DNA from: Methylophaga thiooxydans DMS010
Lineage (GTDB): Bacteria > Pseudomonadota > Gammaproteobacteria > Nitrosococcales > Methylophagaceae
DNA length: 43,921 nt
NCBI RefSeq assembly: GCF_000156355.1
Contig: NZ_GG657884.1
Location: 1 to 43,921 of the forward strand
Direction of reading: 5' to 3'
In this document: positions 14,704 to 23,202 of the stretch, one piece after another
Layout: each line of letters starts with the position of its first letter
Position numbering within the stretch: the first letter of the stretch is position 1
Made by a program: the position numbers and the translations under genes
The notes under the pieces: model-generated
Told to the model about the DNA's origin: nothing
Database searches by the model: none
What the model saw: only the letters and a program-made list of their open reading frames with translations

Positions 14704-15251
14704 GGTGTCATACTCTGATTAGGGTTACTGGTGGTGCCGCCACTATCGCCATTATGATTGTGGCCGTTATAAGTAGAACGCATGCTCGCCATGGTCAGAC
14801 CATCGCTATCGACGTGATCGATAATGTCGCCGGTGACGTTCAGTTGGCCTTCGATACGAAAAACCGGCACTTTGGCCGTGATTTGTGTGTTGGCAATCAA
14901 CTCCATCAGGCCACCCTGCTTGAGGTGAACGAGTTGTCCTTGACTATCGTAGAGTGCAACTTCGCCCGGCTTGAGACTGACTTGACGATAGCGCTTATCA
15001 TCCATCTTGATGCAAACATAGCCATTGGTTTTACCGCCAATAGCCGCGACGACACCTTTTGCTCCGGGTAGTGGCACGGATGTTATGCCGTAATCTTGAA
15101 TGCGAGGCACCTCAATCACCTCACCAGATAAGGTTTCGATCTGCACCATTTGAATCGGTGGTGCGTCATTGACTTTAAGCAAGGCACCGACACGTAGCAT
15201 TTGTTGCAGGCCACGTTTTAATGGTGACAGTAATTTCTGTAAGCGACGCAT
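14700..15251 (-). CDS. Mu gp45-like baseplate spike (gpV family)
   Basis: The 183-aa protein has an OB-like N-terminal part (PPIQMVQIETLSGEVIEVPR), a middle beta domain (YGITSVPLPGAKGVVAAIGG), and a C-terminal segment ending YNGHNHNGDSGGTTSNPNQS. A His-x-His motif near the tip binds iron in the needle of related spikes. This is the membrane-piercing spike at the centre of the baseplate. Confidence 0.88.
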   Translation of the reverse strand: MRRLQKLLSPLKRGLQQMLRVGALLKVNDAPPIQMVQIETLSGEVIEVPRIQDYGITSVPLPGAKGVVAAIGGKTNGYVCIKMDDKRYRQVSLKPGEVALYDSQGQLVHLKQGGLMELIANTQITAKVPVFRIEGQLNVTGDIIDHVDSDGLTMASMRSTYNGHNHNGDSGGTTSNPNQSMTP

Positions 15252-16273
15252 TACCAGACACCGCCTTCATCGTTTGGCTCTGGCAGGGCTTGTAGTTCAA
15301 ACGCTTCAGGCAAACCAAGGATCAGCTCAGCGCGCAGCCCTTTATCATCAACTATATAGGTGATGCCTACGATCAATAGGTCACGATTGACATTCAGGTA
15401 GTGGTCTTTCACTGCGATAAGGCAATTGGGTTCGATCAATTCATCGTCTAAATACCAGCTCAGCATCGTGTAATTAAATGTCTGAGCTTTCGCTGCAGAA
15501 ATATTTCTATGCCATGTGGCTCTGGCTTTGCAGCCAGCGGCATCTAAGGCATCTTCAGCTAGAATAATTTTAGGTCGATGACGAGTAACGGCTTTATCTG
15601 CCACGGTAGCTGACACCGATACCGTATCTATCCAGGCACTGCTGGTTTGGCCTTTAACCGTGTAGTGACTAAAGCGTTCGCGTGATGAGCGTTTACGACT
15701 ACCGGCTTTAATGTTGACACCGGTTTCTAAACTGCCTTTCAGGCGTCGGGTTCCGGAACGTGTGATTTTTAGGCCACCCAAACCATCAGACACTAGCAGT
15801 ACTGCTCTGATTTTAGCGACGGTATCGAGCACTTCAAAGGTGCTTTCACCTTCATCTGATTTCATTGTGGCAAACGGTTTGCTGGTATCAACCGTTGAGG
15901 ACACCGGAATACCGTATGGCTCACAGAGTACTGACGCACCCTCTAATTGGTTACGACCAGCCCACTGAAACGATGGCGCGCTACAATCAACCAGGTCACC
16001 GGTTGCATCACGCCCTGCTACTTGAATGCCATTAGTGCTGTCATCATAGCTATGATCAACTTCATCAATATAGCCAGTGATGACCGTGTGATCATCAATC
16101 GTCACCTTGCAGGAATCGCCATCGTTAATAGGGCGTGGCGCGCTGTTTTCAGACCATTTATCAGTCAGCTTGAGATTAAACTCATTCGCAATTTGAACAA
16201 TTGAACGATTGATCCGAACCTCTTCCCAGCCATACCAGTCCAGACCATTCACTTTCAAGGCGACATCATGCAT
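15251..16273 (-). CDS. Baseplate hub protein, Mu gpP (gp44)-like
   Basis: I use the 340-aa form starting MHDVALKVNGLDWYGW because GGAGG lies directly upstream; the open frame extends 36 codons further without support. The protein has the LysM/gpD-like hub features (ITGYIDEVDHSYDDSTNGI, then VAGRDATGDLVDCSA) and a C-terminal part with AKAQTFNYTMLSWYLDDELI. It forms the trimeric hub above the spike. It overlaps gpN by eight bases. Confidence 0.85.
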   Translation of the reverse strand: MHDVALKVNGLDWYGWEEVRINRSIVQIANEFNLKLTDKWSENSAPRPINDGDSCKVTIDDHTVITGYIDEVDHSYDDSTNGIQVAGRDATGDLVDCSAPSFQWAGRNQLEGASVLCEPYGIPVSSTVDTSKPFATMKSDEGESTFEVLDTVAKIRAVLLVSDGLGGLKITRSGTRRLKGSLETGVNIKAGSRKRSSRERFSHYTVKGQTSSAWIDTVSVSATVADKAVTRHRPKIILAEDALDAAGCKARATWHRNISAAKAQTFNYTMLSWYLDDELIEPNCLIAVKDHYLNVNRDLLIVGITYIVDDKGLRAELILGLPEAFELQALPEPNDEGGVW

Positions 16274-17393
16274 CCAACACCTCCAAAGTCTGACCACCGG
16301 GTACAAATCCGGGGTGACCGATGTTATTGCGAGAGACGATATCGGTTGCACGATCAGCGTCTTGGTAGAGCTGATGCGCAATCACTAATGAGGGCAATGT
16401 CGCTTGTGGTGTATAGCGACGAACTTGCTTGAGGTTGGCGGCACGTTCTGTCAGGTCTTGAACCATGGAAGCCCGTAAATCTTGCAGTGCGATATAGGTC
16501 TCATCGTCTGCCGCTTGCATTTGCTCATCTAATACCTCAGACAGTTCATCACGTGCGGCAATCGCATCTTGAGCCGAGTCATAATCACGGGTACTAGCCA
16601 CTCTGGCCGCTTCAATTTGTGATGATTGTTGTACCAGGTTAATGATTGCCTGCTGATTTGAGGCTTGCTGAACACGACTTGGCGTGGTGGTTGGCACGGC
16701 GGCTGATTCGCTACCAAAGCTGAACAGTTTACGAAACTGAGTCATGGCAGAAAGACTGCCGACACTGCCAATCACCTGCCCCGCTAAGGCATCGGGCAAA
16801 CCAACAAAATCGGCAATGGTGGCATCGATAACACCTAATCCGGAAAAGCGTGACTCGATATCGGATAAGACGGTTTTCGCCTGTTCTTTCACCCAACCTG
16901 GAAAGCCGGTAACGCTGTATGCCGATGTAAATTGTTGCTTCACTACAGCTTGTGCGTTTTTGGCCGCTGCATTGACGCGTTGTTGCGTGTCAACTTTTGA
17001 TGTTGGCTTGGCGCGTGACTCAGCTTTGTAAAAAGTCAGAGTAAATCGGGCAATACCACCTTCTTTATTGGTTTCACGCAAACTGCTGGGGCCAGCCTGC
17101 ACACGGACACGTCCGAGGTAACGATGAACTAAGGTGCCAGAGCCTTTTTTGTTTAAAGCCTCAATCAGTTTGTCACGCTGCTGCCTGTAATCTTCACCCA
17201 CTACAAAAGCAGGAAAGGAGTACACAGCATCTTTGCCGCCTAAGTCTTCGGCATAGGCATCATCTTTAAAGGGATAATCATGCAACTGGACACGGCGACC
17301 AAATTCGAGCGTATGGTCATCAACATAAAACTCAACGCCACGGAATGAGGATTGTTGAAGTTGCTCGCGCCATGTCAATACTTGTTCGGCCAT
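16266..17393 (-). CDS. DNA circularisation protein, Mu gpN-like
   Basis: The 375-aa protein begins with LTWREQLQQSSFRGVEFYVD, the DNA_circ_N signature found in Mu gpN. It has a globular N-terminal domain (about 1-140) and a long helical C-terminal region, consistent with a tail/baseplate protein that also caps or joins incoming DNA. Its ATG touches the stop of the tape measure gene. Confidence 0.87.
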   Translation of the reverse strand: MAEQVLTWREQLQQSSFRGVEFYVDDHTLEFGRRVQLHDYPFKDDAYAEDLGGKDAVYSFPAFVVGEDYRQQRDKLIEALNKKGSGTLVHRYLGRVRVQAGPSSLRETNKEGGIARFTLTFYKAESRAKPTSKVDTQQRVNAAAKNAQAVVKQQFTSAYSVTGFPGWVKEQAKTVLSDIESRFSGLGVIDATIADFVGLPDALAGQVIGSVGSLSAMTQFRKLFSFGSESAAVPTTTPSRVQQASNQQAIINLVQQSSQIEAARVASTRDYDSAQDAIAARDELSEVLDEQMQAADDETYIALQDLRASMVQDLTERAANLKQVRRYTPQATLPSLVIAHQLYQDADRATDIVSRNNIGHPGFVPGGQTLEVLDA

Positions 17394-19165
17394 TACAGAT
17401 TCCCCACTGTAGGGCCAGTATCGACATTAATATCCATGTCATCGCTTTGGATATTTTTGACCTGGACACGCTTATCGGTGACTTCAATTTGCAGTTGGCT
17501 GCGTTTTTCCGCACTTAATGCGGCCTGAGCATTATCATTACCAAACAAAGCCAAGGCTTTAGCAATCGAACGGCCTAATGCGTCAGCAAACTCAGTGCCT
17601 TCTAATGCATTATCATAAATAACCTTACCGGCTCCGTAACCTGCCAAACCAGCAGCGCCAACTGCTAAACCAGCAGTACCCATCGCTCCGGCACCCATCG
17701 CTGCTATTGTTTTCATATTTGGCGCTGCTCTAAGCATTTGCCTACGATTAGGTTTTTTTACTTTTGGTTTCTTTTTTGGATCCATACCCGTTGGATCCAT
17801 GCCGCCGCGCATATTGACAACATAAACAGGCGTTACCCCATCCATCCCGCCTAGTGCACCACCCATGGCGGATTTAGCTTTGCTGCCTTTAACAAAGTCG
17901 GAGATACCCTTGCCACCTTTATAGAGTTTCCTCGCTAGGATAGCTGTGCCACCGACTGCAACCAGACCTGCTGCACCTTTGATGAGCATATCCAGTGTTT
18001 CTTTATCAATGTCATTGATCGTGTCCGCCAATGATTGAATGTAGGTAGTCAGGTTTGAGTCAGCAAATTGTTGCCAGGCAGTGTAGAGGTTTCGCATAGC
18101 GCCTGCGGCATCATTTGCTGCTCTGGTCGAGTCTTCTAATGTGGTGGTGCCATCAGCGTGGACATTCATGAATTTATCTAAGCTTTCCAGCCCACCAGTG
18201 CGCTGGAACTCGGCAGTGGAAGAATTGAATGCACGCATGGCTTCTGCATCAAACACGGTGCTTAACAGTGTTTTTTTGCCTTGTGTTTTTTTGATAATGT
18301 CGACCATGATTTCATTGATTGGTCGCAACACTTCTTCGCCACGACTTAAAGCTTCAGCATCAAATATTTTGATGCCGCCGCTTTTGAGCATGTCTATTTT
18401 CTTAGCATCACTCAGTGTCCGCATTAAGGCTTCAAAAGCCGTCGCTGCCATCTCTGATGAGCCGGTACCCTGACGGATAACCTGCAATGCCGCACCCATC
18501 TCACGAATAGCAGGAATACCTTGCCGCCCCATCGAGGTGTAAGCGGTGACAACACGAGGGCCTAATGCCGCAATATTTTGCAAGGTGAACGCGCCTTCTT
18601 TACCTTGCACATTGAGTGTGTCGAGTGCCGTAAGCACGTCTTTTTCCAAGACGATGCCCATTTTCTGGAACTCACCTAGCACTTCACCAATCGATGTGCC
18701 TTCTGCACCGGTTGCCTGGATGGCTAAACCAATGTTGCGGATATTGGCTTCAGCAAAGTCCAGGTCACCGGTTTTCTCGACAATAGATTCAATCGCGCTG
18801 GTGATTTGACTTGGGTCAACTCTGATGTCGGGTGATTGTGCCGTTTCATAGATTTTCTTTTTCAGTTCATCGATTGCTTCAGCACCGATATTGGCTTGAA
18901 TGCCTAGCCGAGTGAAGCGACGCTCAAGCGAGACTAAAAACTTGGCTGTTCCGGCACCAGCGGCACCGGTCAATAGTGCGGTGTAACGATTGCCTAACTT
19001 ATCAAGCCCGTTACCAAAGCTGCTGACACTTCTACGCAACACGCCCATTTGACGTTGGCCTGTTTTGCTAAAGCGTTTCCAACGGTCTTCATTAACACGC
19101 ATCTGGCGGCCGAAGTTACCTCCGGCGTTGATGTTGATGCTGGTTGTTAAGTCGTTTTGGCTCAT
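17393..19165 (-). CDS. Tail tape measure protein
   Basis: The 590-aa protein starts MSQNDLTTSININAGGNFGR and contains the TP901-type tape-measure core (about 90-350, from FLVSLERRFTRLGIQANIG through GTSIGEVLGEFQKMGI). A Lys/Pro-rich segment (DPKKKPKVKKPNRRQ) precedes a Gly/Ala-rich hydrophobic region (AAMGAGAMGTAGLAVGAAGL), which may interact with the membrane during ejection. Length sets tail length. Its ATG overlaps the stop of the -2 frameshift frame of gp41 (ATGA), tying the two together. Confidence 0.9.
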   Translation of the reverse strand: MSQNDLTTSININAGGNFGRQMRVNEDRWKRFSKTGQRQMGVLRRSVSSFGNGLDKLGNRYTALLTGAAGAGTAKFLVSLERRFTRLGIQANIGAEAIDELKKKIYETAQSPDIRVDPSQITSAIESIVEKTGDLDFAEANIRNIGLAIQATGAEGTSIGEVLGEFQKMGIVLEKDVLTALDTLNVQGKEGAFTLQNIAALGPRVVTAYTSMGRQGIPAIREMGAALQVIRQGTGSSEMAATAFEALMRTLSDAKKIDMLKSGGIKIFDAEALSRGEEVLRPINEIMVDIIKKTQGKKTLLSTVFDAEAMRAFNSSTAEFQRTGGLESLDKFMNVHADGTTTLEDSTRAANDAAGAMRNLYTAWQQFADSNLTTYIQSLADTINDIDKETLDMLIKGAAGLVAVGGTAILARKLYKGGKGISDFVKGSKAKSAMGGALGGMDGVTPVYVVNMRGGMDPTGMDPKKKPKVKKPNRRQMLRAAPNMKTIAAMGAGAMGTAGLAVGAAGLAGYGAGKVIYDNALEGTEFADALGRSIAKALALFGNDNAQAALSAEKRSQLQIEVTDKRVQVKNIQSDDMDINVDTGPTVGNL

Positions 19166-19627
19166 CGTTTCATTAGCTGCGTATAAAAGAGTCTTAAAGG
19201 TCTATTTAATGTGTAGTTAAGAGGCGTCTGGCTGTACTGGCTGAACTTAATCGTCTGCCAGTTCAGGTTCTCCGCCAGACGCATCATGCTTCCCCCGCTG
19301 CATGACAGACTCCAGCACTGCCTGGTCTAATCGTTCTGCATGAAACTGAAGCAGCTCAAAATCTTCACGGTGAAATTTACGCAGGTCATCAATATCAACA
19401 ATGCCGTCATAATCACCAATAGATTCAATCTGCTTCGCCAAGGTATGAAGCCCCATCAATGTCGGACTGACAGCAAACACATAGCCATCATCTGATGCCG
19501 TGACACGTTCAGACGCTAGCCCCGCATCAATGATGTCTCCAGGGGTTAACTCTCGCAGCAAGACTGTAGTGTGGGTTTTATCGCCCATTTTGACGCCGTG
19601 TTCGAGTGAAATTGTTATCGTGGCCAT
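19162..19627 (-). CDS. Tail assembly chaperone gp41 with apparent -2 frameshift extension
   Basis: In frame zero the gene is 126 aa (19247-19627, start MATITISLEHG, GGAGAAGG upstream) and belongs to the Mu gp41 tail assembly chaperone family (TTVLLRELTPGDIIDAGL). The in-frame codons CGG GGG AAG form a C-GGGGG-AAG run (19297-19289). A -2 slip there joins the chaperone to a second open frame starting GGA AGC ATG ATG at 19293. That frame is open for 43 codons and ends in a TGA (19164-19162) overlapping the tape measure ATG. The product would be about 155 aa. Mu itself is reported to use a -2 shift at a G run at this point. This fills the otherwise empty gap 19166-19246. Confidence 0.78.
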
Positions 19628-19631
19628 GCGT

Positions 19632-19982
19632 TTATACCTTCTCCGCCATATCGCCTGACATCTCGACATCCGCACTGGTCATGCCATGCTCAATCACATT
19701 CACAGTGAAGGCGTTACGCATTAAATAACGTTGGCCGGTATCAGTGATAAACGTGACGGTTTTGTTTTTCCACTTATTCACCTCTGTCACGTCAACCGTT
19801 GACGTGAGCAGGATTTTAAACTTCAGGTTCGGTGGTGAATCTGATTCGGTGAAATAGGTTTTGCCACCATGGCTCGACGGTTCTCTTGAAACACCACCCG
19901 GATCTAACGTGGCTTCGTTTTCTGACTCAATAACACCGCCGTCAATTCTGACTTTTACTTTTCCTGTGACTTGTTCGCTCAT
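19632..19982 (-). CDS. Tail tube protein, Mu gpM-like
   Basis: A 116-aa protein with GGVIESENEATLDPGGVSRE followed by FTESDSPPNLKFKILLTS, the conserved pattern of Mu gpM tail-tube proteins. All-beta, polymerises into the tube inside the sheath. It lies directly after the sheath gene and before the chaperone. Confidence 0.88.
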   Translation of the reverse strand: MSEQVTGKVKVRIDGGVIESENEATLDPGGVSREPSSHGGKTYFTESDSPPNLKFKILLTSTVDVTEVNKWKNKTVTFITDTGQRYLMRNAFTVNVIEHGMTSADVEMSGDMAEKV

Positions 19983-19997
19983 TGCTTACTCCTAAAT

Positions 19998-21464
19998 TTA
20001 ACGACGATATTCAGTGTGCACAGCCGTGACACGTAGGTTATTGATGAGTTTTGGTGAGTCATACATATCCAGACGGTCTGGATCGTCATCATGAATTTCA
20101 GCGATGATTGTGGCTTTATAACCTTCATAATCCTGGCACCAGCCGCGATCCATAAAGACGGTATACAAGGCTAAAAACTCATCTTCCATGGCATTAGGCG
20201 TCACCACCGCCTGACCGGCTGGAATATCAAAATCATCATCCGCCAGCTTGTGACGCGGGAATTTTTGAGACACCATTGCCCGTTGCTCAAAGCGGATGCG
20301 TTCTAATGTTTCTGCCGTGTTGATGTTGAGATAACTGTCATCAGCAAAGCCGGACGCATTGGTTTGATACATACTGATTTGACGTTCAATTCGTACCAAT
20401 CCACCACGATCAACACTGTAAGTAGCAATACCATCGAACAGCAGCTGATTACGCTCGGTACCATCCCAACGCAGTTCTTTTTTCGGTGGCTTAATACCAG
20501 GCAATGCCAGCGTTCTTAGCTGACGTGCCGGGTCAATTTGCAAGGAAGCGGCAGCGACAACACAATTGACGCCAGCCCATAGATAAGGCGGAGTCGGTGA
20601 GTCATTGGTACCCATGCAGGTGACGTGTGGGCCATTTCGTCCACTGCCAAAAGTCCCGGTTTCTGAGTGGGTGCCTTTAAACGCAGTAAATGCCCGAAAG
20701 CCGATGGCACGCATTGGCCCCCAGCGACTTTCTGCTTCGGCTTCTAGCACCACTAAGTTGGCTGTATCGGTATAAGGCACTGCAAGCCAGTTGTACCATT
20801 CATCACCAATAGCAGTGAACACATCAGTAAGATCAGGATTACCGGTACCGCCAGACATGGCCACAAAGGTGAGGCCGACACCATCAGGCAAGGCTTCATC
20901 GTAGAAATTGAGTCGCATATCAATATCGTTGCCGGTTTCACCTTTCCACTTACAAGTGATATCGACCTCAGTCGACTCTGCACCATTAACTTCGGCTGTT
21001 ACCGGTAAGGTCGTCTCTGCCGTAATGGCTGCAACGATAGCGCTGGCAATATCTTCATCCGTGTCAGCAGCGTCAACACCAATGAGTAAGCGATAGCCTG
21101 CGATGTAAAGAAAGACTGTGCCTCCTCGCGTGGCCGGGCCAGTAACGGTGATTGACCCGGTTGCTTGTTCACCGCCTGATGCATCATCTAAAGCCAAGAA
21201 CCACTTTTCAGTAAACTGATCGGCATTGATTTGTGCCTTGCCCATTTCAGCCAACATAGAGCCTCGACCAAAATACGCTTCCAATTCTTCAGGGCTATTG
21301 GCACGAACTGCTTGCCCCGCTGGAATCGTGCCGGTTGACAGTCGCTGACCGATAACCAGCATTTTAAAATCAATATTGGCATTACCTGCCAACCGATTAC
21401 TGAACTCAATGGCTGTAAACGGTAGACGTAATTTTTCAGGAATCGTATCAAAAGAAATAGCCAT
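19998..21464 (-). CDS. Tail sheath protein, Mu gpL-like
   Basis: The 488-aa protein has the sheath layout: N-terminal ISFDTIPEKLRLPFTAIEFS, a central inserted domain (about 130-210), and a C-terminal domain containing ERIRFEQRAMVSQKFPRHKL and the segment VMDRGWCQDYEGY. It contracts to drive the tube through the envelope. It follows the small DUF2635 gene by two bases. Confidence 0.9.
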   Translation of the reverse strand: MAISFDTIPEKLRLPFTAIEFSNRLAGNANIDFKMLVIGQRLSTGTIPAGQAVRANSPEELEAYFGRGSMLAEMGKAQINADQFTEKWFLALDDASGGEQATGSITVTGPATRGGTVFLYIAGYRLLIGVDAADTDEDIASAIVAAITAETTLPVTAEVNGAESTEVDITCKWKGETGNDIDMRLNFYDEALPDGVGLTFVAMSGGTGNPDLTDVFTAIGDEWYNWLAVPYTDTANLVVLEAEAESRWGPMRAIGFRAFTAFKGTHSETGTFGSGRNGPHVTCMGTNDSPTPPYLWAGVNCVVAAASLQIDPARQLRTLALPGIKPPKKELRWDGTERNQLLFDGIATYSVDRGGLVRIERQISMYQTNASGFADDSYLNINTAETLERIRFEQRAMVSQKFPRHKLADDDFDIPAGQAVVTPNAMEDEFLALYTVFMDRGWCQDYEGYKATIIAEIHDDDPDRLDMYDSPKLINNLRVTAVHTEYRR

Positions 21465-21466
21465 GC

Positions 21467-21715
21467 TTATGCATCCTTATCAGTTGAATCTGTGGGTTTG
21501 GCAGCAACGGCTTTTTTGGCATCCGTTTTAGCCTTGGCCAACGCTTTTTTAATGTCGGCGTCACTGGTTAGCTCAATCGCATCACCGTCTTTTATCCGCT
21601 TCAGGTAATACACTTCACGTGGCACGTATTCACCGTGCTGATTTAACAGACCGCCGCGTAGCTTTCGCACATTGACAGCCTGCTTGGCGGGTTTGATAAA
21701 AATTCGGTCTGGCAT
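21467..21715 (-). CDS. DUF2635 protein (Mu gp38-like)
   Basis: An 82-aa protein with IFIKPAKQAVNVRKLRGGLL then GEYVPREVYYLKRIKDGD, the DUF2635 core. The C-terminal tail is Lys/Ala-rich (AKAKTDAKKAVAAK). Always placed directly before the sheath gene in Mu-like phages; its role is unknown, possibly in tail assembly. Confidence 0.85.
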   Translation of the reverse strand: MPDRIFIKPAKQAVNVRKLRGGLLNQHGEYVPREVYYLKRIKDGDAIELTSDADIKKALAKAKTDAKKAVAAKPTDSTDKDA

Positions 21716-21718
21716 GGT

Positions 21719-22282
21719 TTATTGCTCCAATGTTATGTGGTCAATAGCGTCGGGTTCGTCGTCGCCGTCGACCAATGAATGTTCAGCATGAAAGGTGACA
21801 AAATCAGCCAACGTTGATGGGTCAAAGTCATTAGGAAATGGCATATTTGGCAACTCAAAAGTGACGGCATACATCGTGGCTTTGAAGCTTTGCTCCAGCT
21901 GCATTGAAAACAGATTCCTGACATTCTTCAGCGCCAGTGAACCGACCCCTGCAATCGTCGATTCATGCAGCTTAGGAATCAGTGCCGCTAAAATGTCATA
22001 AGCACCAATGGTGGTTGTGTCACCTCGACGCCGGGCGCTGTGGTTACCAACGTGACGGGTGATGACATACACATCAAAACGGCCATTGAGGCTACCGCGT
22101 GAGTTGCCTTGACCACCGAGAAACGTGGTGTAAACGCCCGGCGTTCTGTTTGAGGCAACCAACTGTTTCAGTACTGCCAAGTTCAACGCGCTGGGTAACA
22201 CTTCAGCAGCGCTTAATGTATTGCCAAATAACGCCTGTGCTTTTTCAATGATGTGATCTTCAACGGTGCTAATGCTGTTCAT
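21719..22282 (-). CDS. Mu gp37-like protein (DUF1834)
   Basis: A 187-aa protein with RTPGVYTTFLGGQGNSRGSL and FDVYVITRHVGNHSARRRGD, typical of DUF1834/gp37. It probably contributes to the tail terminator or tail completion step, although this is not established for the family. It overlaps gp36 by four bases. Confidence 0.82.
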   Translation of the reverse strand: MNSISTVEDHIIEKAQALFGNTLSAAEVLPSALNLAVLKQLVASNRTPGVYTTFLGGQGNSRGSLNGRFDVYVITRHVGNHSARRRGDTTTIGAYDILAALIPKLHESTIAGVGSLALKNVRNLFSMQLEQSFKATMYAVTFELPNMPFPNDFDPSTLADFVTFHAEHSLVDGDDEPDAIDHITLEQ

Positions 22283-22698
22283 ATAAAGCTCTTATCTTTA
22301 CGGTTAAAGACATTGCCACCGGTGTTGATTTTCACTGTGTTTTGGCTGAGAGGTTTGGCACCTTCTGTACTGATACCAATGCTCAATTCGCCACGGGCGA
22401 TGCTTTTGAGTGACTTGACTGCTTCGTTGTACCGGTCTTTTACTTCATCGGGCGCTAGATTTTCGTACAAGTAATAGCGTGTAATTTCGCAAGCAATACG
22501 CACCAATGACCTTGGCAGCGGGTCAATCGGCAGGCTGTAACGGCCACCCAGATAACCATCAATCATGCTGTCTGAGTCGGCAATGGCTAAATTAATGACG
22601 TCCGTGTCCAGCTGACCCGTGTTTTGCTTATCCGTAAGCTGGATCAGTTCATCCTCTCCATATCGGGTGACCAGGTCTTGTTGTGTGCAGTAAGGCAT
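22279..22698 (-). CDS. Mu gp36-like head-tail connector (DUF1320)
   Basis: The 139-aa protein begins MPYCTQQDLVTRYGEDELIQ and contains DSDSMIDGYLGGRYSLPID and VRIACEITRYYLYEN, the DUF1320 signature. Proteins of this family resemble connector/adaptor components joining the portal to the tail. Confidence 0.88.
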   Translation of the reverse strand: MPYCTQQDLVTRYGEDELIQLTDKQNTGQLDTDVINLAIADSDSMIDGYLGGRYSLPIDPLPRSLVRIACEITRYYLYENLAPDEVKDRYNEAVKSLKSIARGELSIGISTEGAKPLSQNTVKINTGGNVFNRKDKSFI

Positions 22699-22713
22699 CG
22701 TTGAGATATCCGC

Positions 22714-23136
22714 TTATAGCTCGACAACGCTGAACATCGGATCGGCTTCCAGGATGGCGACCTCTTCTTCGCTCAGCTCGACATCATCACTGCCTGACCA
22801 GGCACGACCTAAACGACGAAACCCATCCCGCATCACGGTCACACGGTAGTGTGGTAAAGCGTTCTGTTTGGTGCTTGGTTTAGAATCAGGGTCACTGTCG
22901 GTTGTAGTGGTTGTTGTGGTTGTGCTGTTTTTGTCTGAGTCACCGCCACCCCCATTATCATCAGCTTCTGAATTCGTTTTAGACTGAGCCTGCTTTTCGT
23001 CCTGAATGACTTTCCAGGCTTCATCACGCTCTTTGGCTGTAATGCTGTCCAGACCATCAAACTTTTTCAGTTCTTCGACGGTAGGCTTTTTGTCGAATGC
23101 CTTCTCACGTAGCAGTTGTAGTAAGTTTTCCATCAT
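22714..23136 (-). CDS. Mu gp35/HI1506-like protein
   Basis: A 140-aa protein in three parts: an N-terminal helix-extension segment (ENLLQLLREKAFDKKPTVEE), a low-complexity acidic and poly-Thr linker (eight Thr in a row near residue 71), and a conserved C-terminal domain (PHYRVTVMRDGFRRLGRAWS, ending DPMFSVVEL) shared with the HI1506/gp35 family. AAGGA stands before the ATG. It lies right behind the capsid gene after a strong stem-loop and may be a minor capsid or connector protein. Confidence 0.75.
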   Translation of the reverse strand: MMENLLQLLREKAFDKKPTVEELKKFDGLDSITAKERDEAWKVIQDEKQAQSKTNSEADDNGGGGDSDKNSTTTTTTTTDSDPDSKPSTKQNALPHYRVTVMRDGFRRLGRAWSGSDDVELSEEEVAILEADPMFSVVEL

Positions 23137-23152
23137 GCGTTCCTTATCTTGG

Positions 23153-23180
23153 TTATCAGGGCGGAAAACCGCCCTGATAA
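23153..23180 (-). promoter_or_regulatory. Strong stem-loop downstream of the capsid gene
   Basis: A perfect 12-bp stem (TTATCAGGGCGG / CCGCCCTGATAA) with a 4-nt loop lies between the capsid stop (23203) and the gp35 start. No T run follows on the minus strand, so it is more likely to stabilise the abundant capsid message or partly reduce downstream transcription than to terminate it. It resembles in position and strength the hairpin after fapC. Confidence 0.7.
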
Positions 23181-23202
23181 AGTTGTCTTAAAGGCTGATT
23201 AA

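Noticed and set aside
19289..19297. Canonical -1 slippery heptamer in the gp41 gene
   Set aside because: The codons CGG GGG AAG do not fit X-XXY-YYZ, and a -1 shift meets a stop almost at once; only the -2 register gives a long open frame.
22900..22930. Short tandem repeat of ACA/ACT (poly-Thr) as a phase-variable tract
   Set aside because: The codons are mixed and a three-base unit would not shift frame; it is a low-complexity linker in the gp35-like protein.
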